From positions 1 to 20,965 of the forward strand of contig JAMDEM010000166.1 of NCBI GenBank assembly GCA_023486985.1: a DNA stretch of 20,965 bases. The letters run 5' to 3'. Source of the DNA: Bacillota bacterium. GTDB lineage: Bacteria; Vulcanimicrobiota; JAMDEM01. Below are positions 15,739 to 20,965 of the stretch, piece after piece; within the stretch, counting starts at the first letter, position 1; every line of letters begins with the position of its first letter. The position numbers were made by a program, and so were the translations under genes. Below the pieces are notes generated by a model, which was not told where the DNA came from, did not search any database, and saw only the letters and a program-made list of their open reading frames with translations.

Positions 15739-16558
15739 AATAAAAGTATATTTTCTTCCATGGTATATATATTCTGGTATTATACTAACGACTTTAATTT
15801 CCACTGTTTTAAGTTTTTATTTTTTTAAGCGCAAAAAGAAAGAGTGGTATTTTAAAGCGTACCGTTTTTCATTTACTTTTTGCGCGTGGGCTTCCTGCTA
15901 TCTCCTTATAGAGATTCTGTATAATGTTTTCACTTTCAATTTAAAAACCGGCAATCCCGGACTTCTTCCAATAATAGATAATCTTAATACGTATTTTCTT
16001 AACCGCTCTTACCAGTGGCCCCTTCTTATTCTCCTTATTTTCATTCTTTTTCCTGATAAAAAAGCACGGATGGAAAGCTTTATCCACTTCGGCGATGTTA
16101 AAGCTCCTTCTGATTTAACACAAAACAAGCGCTCATGGTTTTATTTTCTAAACTTCTGGATTATTGCAATAGTCTTCTCCGCACTTTTTATGATATACAA
16201 GAAAAGCGCAGGGATAACTCTGGGGCGGGCGGCTTATTATTCCCTGATACCGCTGTTTCTTGGAGCTATGAACAACTCTATAATTGAGGAAGTTCTTTTT
16301 CGCGGGGTTCTACTTTCCAGATTTTCTGAAGTTTTAGGACCTGTTCGGGGAAATCTCCTGCAGGCAGTTCTTTTCAGTTTTATGCACTTTAACCTTGAGC
16401 TTGCCGGAGCAAAGTTGATTATGCAGACAATTCTTTTTTTATTCCTTGGATGGTTCTGGGGTAAATCCACCCTTCAGACAAAAGGCATTTTTGTGCCATT
16501 TATAATGCACAGCACACTTGTTATGGCTATGTGGGTGATTCAGTTGTATGCAAGATAA
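15731..16558 (+). CDS. CPBP-family intramembrane metalloprotease (CAAX protease/bacteriocin-processing type)
   Basis: A 275-residue membrane protein with about seven or eight hydrophobic helices. The last three carry the CPBP motifs: Glu186-Glu187-x3-Arg191 (IIEEVLFRG), His219 (FSFMHF) and His260 (IMHST), which bind the catalytic zinc. The family cleaves peptides within the membrane; bacterial members include immunity and signalling proteins. It starts at a GTG inside the end of the hydrolase gene (8-base overlap), with AAGG of GAAGGAAG just before it, so translation is coupled. Pairing with a membrane hydrolase suggests a shared envelope-processing task, but the substrate is unknown. Confidence 0.85.
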   Translation: MLEIKVYFLPWYIYSGIILTTLISTVLSFYFFKRKKKEWYFKAYRFSFTFCAWASCYLLIEILYNVFTFNLKTGNPGLLPIIDNLNTYFLNRSYQWPLLILLIFILFPDKKARMESFIHFGDVKAPSDLTQNKRSWFYFLNFWIIAIVFSALFMIYKKSAGITLGRAAYYSLIPLFLGAMNNSIIEEVLFRGVLLSRFSEVLGPVRGNLLQAVLFSFMHFNLELAGAKLIMQTILFLFLGWFWGKSTLQTKGIFVPFIMHSTLVMAMWVIQLYAR

Positions 16559-16572
16559 AATAATATGAGGCG

Positions 16573-17025
16573 TTAATAGCCGGGAAATACGCCAAATTCC
16601 CATATTTTATTATCTTTTATGCCAAAACCTATCCCATCAGCCAGATAACTAACATCCTGGCCATTGCCTTCGTAGTTTGTAAGCTTATAATCAGTGCCGA
16701 ACGCTTTTATGACTTCGTCCTTACTGCTCCTGACTTTTATTTTTTCTGGGAGGGAATACCTTGTATCATCAGTTTCAATATCTATTACCGTGTCTTTGCT
16801 GATTACCATGACCACTTCATATTTACTTTTGCAGGAAACCGTTATGGTTCCGTCGCTCTCATTTTTAACGTTTTCCGGCTTGCCGATTGCTTTTTTCATT
16901 TCAGTAAAGCTTGCTTCCAGGGTAAACCAGCCAATTCTCTCGCCAGGCACTATCTGGAAGTCTGCAGCCAGGGATTGAAATTAAAGGACACCTATCAAAA
17001 TAATAACGGCAAAAATTCTCTTCAT
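16573..17025 (-). pseudogene. Small secreted protein gene with an in-frame TAA in its signal peptide
   Basis: From ATG 17025 (GGAGGG six bases before it) the reading is MKRIFAVIILIGVL, then TAA (16981-16983), then FQSLAADFQIVPGERIGW and 123 more codons in the same frame to 16573. Ignoring the stop gives a textbook signal peptide with cleavage after SLAA and a mature domain of about 128 residues. The mature part seems to hold two similar halves (EMKKAIGKPE and EVIKAFGTD, each followed by strands), resembling small periplasmic lipoprotein-like domains of unknown function. Without the stop the gene looks intact. The only downstream starts (GTG 16950) lack a ribosome site and export signal. It may be a recent nonsense mutation or a sequencing error; the rest shows no decay. 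Confidence 0.75.
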
Positions 17026-17173
17026 ATTCTACCCTCCGGGTTTAAATTTTTTACTATTCCTGTTTTTTATTATATTTCCAATCGAGGTCTTGTCAATAAG
17101 TTTGTAAAAGTTATTCAAGCGGCTTCCTTTCAAGTAAAGTTATATCTTTTTAATTTATTACCCGGATAAAATT

Positions 17174-17215
17174 AAGCCGCCCAGTCTTACATTTTAAGCG
17201 ATTGGGCGGCTTTTT
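17174..17215. terminator. Terminator after triheme cytochrome 2
   Basis: AAGCCGCCCA pairs over 10 bp with TGGGCGGCTT around a 19-base loop. The best T-run (TTTTT) is on the plus strand, while the minus strand ends GGCTTAATTTTAT. The only gene reading into it is the minus-strand triheme cytochrome (stop at 17240), so it probably ends that transcript despite the weaker tract. Confidence 0.7.
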
Positions 17216-17239
17216 CTTAACAAAGAGATGAAATTAAAA

Positions 17240-17572
17240 TTATTTTTTATGGCATTTAGCACAGGTTTTTACGGAGAAAGCTTTCTTTCCATTGTGGCAT
17301 ACTCCGCAGTACTTGCCCTTGTTTATAGCAGCCATTTTTACGCCGGAGCTGAATTTTTTCTGTTTGAAGATTTTGGGATGGCAGGCGCTGCAGTTGTTTT
17401 TAACTGCATCGGGATGTTTGGAGTGTTTAAAAGTTACACTGCCCATAGCTTTGCTGGTGTAAGTTATATTTCCGCCGCCGATATTTTTTGCTGCAGCAAA
17501 AATGGCAGAAGAAAAGCAGACAATTACAAAAGCAAGTAATGCAAAAAAGATAACCAGTCTTAAGTTTTTCAT
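17240..17572 (-). CDS. Triheme c7-type periplasmic cytochrome c (paralogue 2)
   Basis: A 110-residue secreted cytochrome with three CXXCH motifs (CSACH, CGVCH, CAKCH) and the same ordered blocks as the copy at 784-1101, including VTFKHS, SGVxMxAINKG, CHNGxKAF and the terminal CAKCHKK. The signal peptide (MKNLRLVIFF onward) is cut near IFAAA. Start at 17572 has a strong GGAGGTG four to five bases away, but that site is predicted to be locked in a hairpin with the upstream CCTCC (17603-17613). It diverges from the Rieske/cytochrome b operon, so it is well placed to carry electrons away from that complex (inference). Confidence 0.92.
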   Translation of the reverse strand: MKNLRLVIFFALLAFVIVCFSSAIFAAAKNIGGGNITYTSKAMGSVTFKHSKHPDAVKNNCSACHPKIFKQKKFSSGVKMAAINKGKYCGVCHNGKKAFSVKTCAKCHKK

Positions 17573-17616
17573 TTTTCACCTCCTTTTTTGTTGTTTAATT
17601 CGAAAAAAGGAGGCAT
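17569..17616 (-). CDS. Candidate 15-codon leader ORF coupled to triheme cytochrome 2
   Basis: ATG at 17616 follows AAAGGAAAG and reads MPPFFELNNKKGGEK, stopping in the ATGA that starts the cytochrome gene at 17572. It runs through both arms of the hairpin that hides the cytochrome's ribosome site, so translating it would open that site. The frame is also open further upstream, but that extension lies across the Rieske gene start and looks meaningless. The evidence is structural only. Confidence 0.4.
   Translation of the reverse strand: MPPFFELNNKKGGEK
17579..17613 (-). promoter_or_regulatory. Hairpin sequestering the ribosome site of triheme cytochrome 2
   Basis: On the minus strand CCTCCTTTTTT (17613-17603) pairs perfectly over 11 bp with AAAAAAGGAGG (17589-17579) around a 13-base loop. 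The second arm contains the Shine-Dalgarno GGAGG of the cytochrome. Such a stem should lower translation until it is opened by heat, by a ligand or protein, or by ribosomes on the leader ORF. Confidence 0.6.
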
Positions 17617-17760
17617 CTTTCCTTTATAAAATTTGTTTTTGTGATTAAAAAATTCAAGGTGGAAATTTTCTCCCTCCAATAAGGTGAGAAAAAACGCTGG
17701 CGGTGAAAAATTTTCTTGTTTAGAGTTATTGCAAAATGGGTAATTAAAACAAAAGTTTGA

Positions 17761-17792
17761 TTCTTTAAAATTAAAGAAGGAGTTTGTATAAT
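17761..17792 (+). promoter_or_regulatory. Candidate promoter and palindrome of the Rieske/cytochrome b operon
   Basis: A perfect 8-bp inverted repeat TTCTTTAA-AA-TTAAAGAA (17761-17778) is followed by TATAAT (17787-17792). Seventeen bases before the TATAAT is TTTAAA, a poor -35 lying inside the palindrome, which suits a promoter needing or blocked by a bound protein. The 305 bases between the divergent genes (17573-17878) hold no other gene beyond the leader ORF. Confidence 0.4.
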
Positions 17793-17849
17793 TGAATCGA
17801 ATAAAAATACGATAACGGTGCAGATTTCCGTCTTTTTTGATGATACGAA

Positions 17850-17865
17850 AGTGAATTTTTTCACA
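17850..17865. promoter_or_regulatory. Crp/FNR-like palindrome before the Rieske gene
   Basis: AGTGA-ATTTTT-TCACA matches TGTGA-N6-TCACA at nine of ten specified bases, with GTGAA/TTCAC as the perfect core. It ends where the ribosome site AGAGGA begins, 14 bases before the ATG. It is the same word as at 3456-3471 before the decaheme operon, and again lies after the best promoter. Confidence 0.45.
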
Positions 17866-17878
17866 GAGGACTGACCCA

Positions 17879-18334
17879 ATGCCTGATAACGAGAAAGAAT
17901 CAAGAAGAGAATTTTTAGCCAGGGCTGCTACGGCGGGGACTGCTTTCATGTTTTTAATGAGCGCCGGCGCCGCTGCATTTGTAGCTTTTGAATATATTCT
18001 TCCCCCGGCAAGATCCATGGATATAGCAAATAAGCCGATGCTTGCCGGCTCCGTATCGGAAATTCCGGCAGGGAAATCCAAAGAGCTGCTTTATGGAAAC
18101 ACTGCTGTTCTCGTAATTAATGTTAAGGGGGAGTTCAAAGCCTTTAACGCCAAATGCACTCATCTTGGATGTATTGTAAAGTGGAGTGAATCAAAAGGCG
18201 TGTTTATCTGCCCGTGCCACAATGGGACTTTTGATACCAATGGCAATGTTGTTTCCGGTCCGCCGCCCAGGCCGCTTGGAAGGATAGCGGTTCAGGTGAA
18301 GGAAGACAAAATTTATGTCGGAGGCGAATCGTGA
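17879..18334 (+). CDS. Rieske iron-sulfur protein of a cytochrome bc-type complex
   Basis: A 151-residue protein carrying the [2Fe-2S] cluster that takes the first electron from quinol in cytochrome bc complexes. Cluster motifs are CTHLGC (Cys93, His95 ligands; Cys98 disulfide) and CPCHNGTF (Cys111, His114 ligands; Cys113 disulfide), followed by the GPPPRPL loop. The N-terminus has a twin-arginine-type SRREFL (Arg9-Arg10) before a single membrane helix (about 17-40), as expected for Tat export and anchoring. It starts the operon; its stop overlaps the GTG of the cytochrome b6 gene. Often named petC or qcrA; the sequence does not decide between them. Confidence 0.95.
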   Translation: MPDNEKESRREFLARAATAGTAFMFLMSAGAAAFVAFEYILPPARSMDIANKPMLAGSVSEIPAGKSKELLYGNTAVLVINVKGEFKAFNAKCTHLGCIVKWSESKGVFICPCHNGTFDTNGNVVSGPPPRPLGRIAVQVKEDKIYVGGES

Positions 18335-19074
18335 TACCTGAAGATAAAGGATTGTGGAGCAGATTTACCAGATGGGCTCATCAGAGCTTAAACCTTACAG
18401 AAATTGCTGACTGGTTTTTTACTTTCACGGGTCTTCTTTACGGCGAGCTTGACCGGAGACTTGACCTGCGTGAAGCAATTCCAAAAGCGCTTAAAAAGCC
18501 TGTTCCAAAACATATTAACTGGCTTTTCTGTTTTGGCGGCACAACCTTCCTTTTCTTTTTGATTCAGCTTGTCACGGGAATTCTTCTCACTCTTTATTAC
18601 AGGCCTGCGCCGGAGGCGGCTTATGAAAGCGTGCGCCATATTACCAATGATGTTGCTTTCGGCTGGCTGGTTAGAGGAGTTCACCGGTGGTCTGCCACTC
18701 TTATGATTATTTTTGTAATGCTTCATATGCTGAGGGTTTTTTTCATGGGCGCCTATAAGCCTCCAAGAGAATTAAACTGGCTTGTCGGTACGGGCTTGTT
18801 CATGATTACGCTGGTTTTCGGCTTTACCGGCTATCTTCTTCCCTGGGATCAGCTTGCATACTGGGCAACAACCGTGGGAACCGAGATGGCGGGAGCTGTA
18901 CCTGTATTAGGCAAGTTTCTTCTCCTTATTATGAGAGGCGGAGCTGATGTCGGCGGCGAAACTCTTACCAGATTTTTCAGCGCCCACTGCATAATTTTGC
19001 CGATAGCCATTTTCTTTTTGCTGGGTTTCCATTTTGTTATTTTAAGAAGGCAGGGAATTTCAGGACCAATGTAG
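18331..19074 (+). CDS. petB: Cytochrome b6-type subunit (N-terminal half of cytochrome b)
   Basis: A 247-residue membrane protein with four helices holding two b haems. His118/His132 are 14 apart (RGVHRWS...VMLHMLR) and His219/His234 are 15 apart (FSAHCII...LGFHFVI); the second, longer spacing is the b6f-type pattern, not bc1. Cys67 in PKHINWLFCFGG aligns with the Cys that binds the extra haem c-n (c-i) in b6f and Firmicutes b6c complexes. About 50 residues precede the core. It ends after the fourth helix (RQGISGP), so the remaining helices are on the separate subunit IV gene. The GTG start overlaps the Rieske stop (GTGA), with GGAGG close before it. A palindromic repeat lies directly downstream. 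Confidence 0.93.
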   Translation: MIPEDKGLWSRFTRWAHQSLNLTEIADWFFTFTGLLYGELDRRLDLREAIPKALKKPVPKHINWLFCFGGTTFLFFLIQLVTGILLTLYYRPAPEAAYESVRHITNDVAFGWLVRGVHRWSATLMIIFVMLHMLRVFFMGAYKPPRELNWLVGTGLFMITLVFGFTGYLLPWDQLAYWATTVGTEMAGAVPVLGKFLLLIMRGGADVGGETLTRFFSAHCIILPIAIFFLLGFHFVILRRQGISGPM

Positions 19075-19087
19075 AGAGGAAGCAAAA

Positions 19088-19203
19088 CCCCTCACCTCAA
19101 TCCTCTCCCCAGAGGGGAGAGGGGAAAAAAATACTCTCGCCCAATAGGGGAGAGGAGCAAAAGAATACCCTTGCCCAATAGGGAGAGGGAAAAGGTGAGG
19201 GGG
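19088..19203. repeat. Palindromic intergenic repeat, copy 2, inside the cytochrome b operon
   Basis: Bounded by CCCCTCACC and GGTGAGGGG like copy 1, but with three internal palindromes (about 19101-19124, 19133-19155 and 19168-19189) instead of two. Its first 23 bases are the exact reverse complement of 753-775, so the two copies are in opposite orientation. It fills the gap between the b6 stop (19074) and the ribosome site of subunit IV (GGAG, 19210). It could stall polymerase or protect the upstream message. Confidence 0.88.
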
Positions 19204-19218
19204 AATTTTGGAGCAAAT

Positions 19219-19629
19219 ATGGCGGAACGAATAAAACAAGAATTTCCCGAAAAGAAGGAAGAGCAGGGCAATCCCTTCTATCCGTATCATTTATTAAAAG
19301 AAGTTTCCTGGGCATTCCTGATGATAGGCTTTGTCCTTGCTCTTGTTGCTTTTTTCCCGCCGGAACTTGGAAGCAAGGCAGATCCTTTGAACACCCCGGC
19401 GCACATAAAACCCGAATGGTATTTTCTTTCAGTTTATCAATTTTTAAAAATTGTGCCGAGAACCGTTGGAATATTGCTTCAGGTTATAGGTGTTCTTATC
19501 CTGGTTCTTATTCCCTTTATTGACCGGATAAAAGAAAGAAATCCCCTGAGAAGACCGGTTTTCACCGCTGTAAGCGCAATCATACTTCTTATAATGATTG
19601 TATTTGCCATATGGGGGCATTTTTCATGA
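19219..19629 (+). CDS. petD: Cytochrome b subunit IV (C-terminal half of cytochrome b)
   Basis: A 136-residue protein with three membrane helices that completes the quinol-oxidation site. ADPLNTPAHIKPEWYFLSVYQFLK contains the PEWY motif (65-68) of the Qo site. ATG 19219 is chosen because GGAG lies five bases before it; the longer frame from 19171 reads through the palindromic repeat, so its first 16 residues are not credible. The gene ends in an ATGA overlap with the nonaheme cytochrome, so the two are translationally coupled. PEWY is the variant usual in ubiquinone and plastoquinone enzymes, while many menaquinone enzymes have changes at the second position, as I recall. Confidence 0.92.
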   Translation: MAERIKQEFPEKKEEQGNPFYPYHLLKEVSWAFLMIGFVLALVAFFPPELGSKADPLNTPAHIKPEWYFLSVYQFLKIVPRTVGILLQVIGVLILVLIPFIDRIKERNPLRRPVFTAVSAIILLIMIVFAIWGHFS

Positions 19630-20930
19630 TTAAAATTGAAAGAAAATTTGTTGTGAAAAAACTTGCTTTTTTATTTTTCCTGTTAATAGGTTTTTTGCTT
19701 TTTTCATTCCCTGCTCAAGCTCAGGAAAAAAATTCCTGCGCTGACTGTCATGGAGGCATGGAAGGCGACAAAGGGAAAAAAGTTGTTGATGCATGGAAAG
19801 GAAGCACCCATTTTCAGCATGCCGCCTGCGCTGACTGCCACGGCGGAAATCCTTCCAGCGACGATATGGGAACTGCCATGTCAAAATCAGCCGGTTTTAA
19901 AGGCGCTCCAGAGCCCCGGGAAATTCCGGCTTTTTGTGCAAAATGCCATGCCGACCCTGTAAGGATGCGCCCATTTAATATACCTACCAGCCAGTATGAC
20001 CAGTATAAAAACAGTGTTCACGGGAAAAGGCTTTTGACCATGGGGGACACGAAAGTTGCAAACTGCGTTAGCTGCCACGGCTCCCATAATATTTTAAACG
20101 TCAAGGACCCGAATTCTCCGGTTTACAAGACCAATATACCCGATACCTGCGGCAGATGTCATTCAGATAAACAATACATGGCTCAATATAAAATAAACAC
20201 CAATCAGTTAGCGGATTATAAGGAAAGCGTTCATGGAATAAAACTTCTCAAGGAACTGGATATGGGCGTTCCTTCCTGTGCCGACTGCCATGGAACTCAT
20301 GGCGCCACTCCTCCCGGGGTGAAAGAGGTTGTTGATGTCTGCGGCACCTGTCATGCAAAAGTTGAAGAAAACTTTAACCAGGGGAAACACAGGGAAGCTT
20401 ATCTTTCTACGGGAGAGCCTAAATGCATCACATGCCATAATAATCACAAGATTCTTTCTCCTTCCGACCGCATGTTTATATCCGGCGAAAAAGGCGTTTG
20501 CCTGAAGTGTCATACCGATAATACTCCTGAGTACTCAACGGCAAAGAAATTTCAAAGTGAAATCTTAGCCGTTCAAAGTTCGTATGATAAGGATTTAGCA
20601 TTAATATCGGCTGCCGAGAAAACCCATATGGATCTTTCGGAGCAAAAAGCCCAGATGGGGAATGCCCTTACCAGCCTTATTGAAGCAAGAGTCATCCAGC
20701 ATTCCTTAAGCTGGGAAAAGGTTAATGAAAAACTTGAAGAAGCAAGAAAATATTTTGAGAAAGTTGAATCAGCCTGTAAAAATGCTTTTGACCAGAGCAA
20801 CAACAGGAAAATCATTATTCTTATTACGGTGGTTTTCTGCGTGCTTGCAGCCATAATAGTTTATATAAAAAGAAAAACTCTCCCTCCCTGGGAAACTTTA
20901 AACGAGGAAGAAATTGGAGAACAGAAATAA
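19626..20930 (+). CDS. Nonaheme, membrane-anchored cytochrome c of the b6/Rieske complex
   Basis: A 434-residue protein with a signal peptide (cleavage near PAQAQ), nine CXXCH motifs in the first 300 residues (CADCH, CADCH, CAKCH, CVSCH, CGRCH, CADCH, CGTCH, CITCH, CLKCH), a long helical stretch rich in Lys, Glu and Gln with two isolated His (KTHMDL, IQHSL) that could ligate haems, and a C-terminal helix (about 392-413) with a short basic tail inside. It occupies the place of cytochrome c1 or f as the electron exit. Multihaem c subunits replacing c1 are known in Rieske/cytochrome b complexes of some anaerobes. ATG 19626 overlaps the subunit IV stop. It is not a recognised nitrite or hydroxylamine enzyme: no CXXCK motif is visible. 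Confidence 0.9.
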   Translation: MIKIERKFVVKKLAFLFFLLIGFLLFSFPAQAQEKNSCADCHGGMEGDKGKKVVDAWKGSTHFQHAACADCHGGNPSSDDMGTAMSKSAGFKGAPEPREIPAFCAKCHADPVRMRPFNIPTSQYDQYKNSVHGKRLLTMGDTKVANCVSCHGSHNILNVKDPNSPVYKTNIPDTCGRCHSDKQYMAQYKINTNQLADYKESVHGIKLLKELDMGVPSCADCHGTHGATPPGVKEVVDVCGTCHAKVEENFNQGKHREAYLSTGEPKCITCHNNHKILSPSDRMFISGEKGVCLKCHTDNTPEYSTAKKFQSEILAVQSSYDKDLALISAAEKTHMDLSEQKAQMGNALTSLIEARVIQHSLSWEKVNEKLEEARKYFEKVESACKNAFDQSNNRKIIILITVVFCVLAAIIVYIKRKTLPPWETLNEEEIGEQK

Positions 20931-20962
20931 CGCAAATAAAAAACAAAGTCAGGAAGTGAGCC

Positions 20963-20965
20963 ATG
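20963..20965 (+). CDS. Start codon of a further gene, cut off by the window end
   Basis: The final ATG is preceded by AGGAAGTGAG, a reasonable ribosome site, 32 bases after the nonaheme cytochrome stop. It is probably the next member of the same operon. No coding sequence can be read. Confidence 0.5.

Noticed and set aside
16981..16983. TAA read as a sense codon
   Set aside because: TAA closes several intact genes in the window (for example at 691 and 9557), so reassignment is unlikely.
17617..18081. A long minus-strand frame running from inside the Rieske gene to triheme gene 2
   Set aside because: It is antisense to the Rieske protein and has no protein-like features; only its last 15 codons, with their own ATG and ribosome site, are kept as a possible leader ORF.
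19088..19203. CRISPR-like array
   Set aside because: The repeated units are adjoining palindromes of differing length with no regular unique spacers and no cas genes nearby.
19171..19218. Extended N-terminus of subunit IV
   Set aside because: Those codons lie in the palindromic repeat; the ATG at 19219 has a proper ribosome site and starts where the family does.
1..20965. tRNA, rRNA, prophage or insertion-sequence genes
   Set aside because: I saw no tRNA-like cloverleaf, rRNA stretch, transposase, integrase or phage protein on either strand.

Overview
The window looks like chromosomal DNA of an anaerobic or facultative Gram-negative bacterium that respires through many c-type cytochromes. 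I count 25 CXXCH haem-binding motifs in four proteins, plus a Rieske/cytochrome b complex, a secreted outer-membrane barrel and Tat- and Sec-type leaders. The coding regions are AT-leaning, Shine-Dalgarno sites are clear and genes are tightly packed. I cannot fix the lineage from sequence alone; a cytochrome-rich deep-branching or deltaproteobacterial-type anaerobe would fit.

Layout. (1) 2-691: C-terminal part of a SpoIIE/RsbU-type phosphatase, followed by palindromic repeat copy 1 (693-776). (2) 784-6760: a triheme c7-type cytochrome (minus) diverges from a NarX/NarL-like two-component pair; next, behind its own promoter and operator-like palindromes, comes a decaheme MtrA-type cytochrome and an MtrB/PioB-type barrel, then a strong terminator. 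(3) 6796-12588: pyrophosphatase (minus), a DUF255/YyaL-type thioredoxin-domain protein (plus), a triple-PAS histidine kinase with a degenerate receiver (minus) and an AhpD-like protein (plus). (4) 12655-12946: hairpin-rich non-coding island. (5) 12947-17025: secreted GH5 glycosidase (minus), a membrane alpha/beta hydrolase and a CPBP protease (overlapping, plus), and a small secreted protein gene with an in-frame stop in its signal peptide (minus). (6) 17240-20930: a second triheme c7 cytochrome (minus, with a leader ORF and a hairpin covering its ribosome site) diverges from an operon encoding Rieske protein, b6-type cytochrome b, subunit IV and a nonaheme membrane-anchored cytochrome c. Repeat copy 2 lies between the b6 and subunit IV genes. 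Another gene begins at the last three bases.

Working model (inference): quinol is oxidised by the b6/subunit IV/Rieske complex; electrons pass to the nonaheme cytochrome, which stands in for cytochrome c1 or f; soluble triheme c7 proteins cross the periplasm; MtrA inside MtrB carries electrons through the outer membrane. Each large module has a c7 paralogue diverging at its upstream end, and each has a TGTGA-N6-TCACA-like palindrome between its best promoter and its first gene, suggesting shared Crp/FNR-family control. No outer-surface MtrC-like cytochrome is seen here. The direction of flow (metal reduction or oxidation) cannot be read from the sequence.
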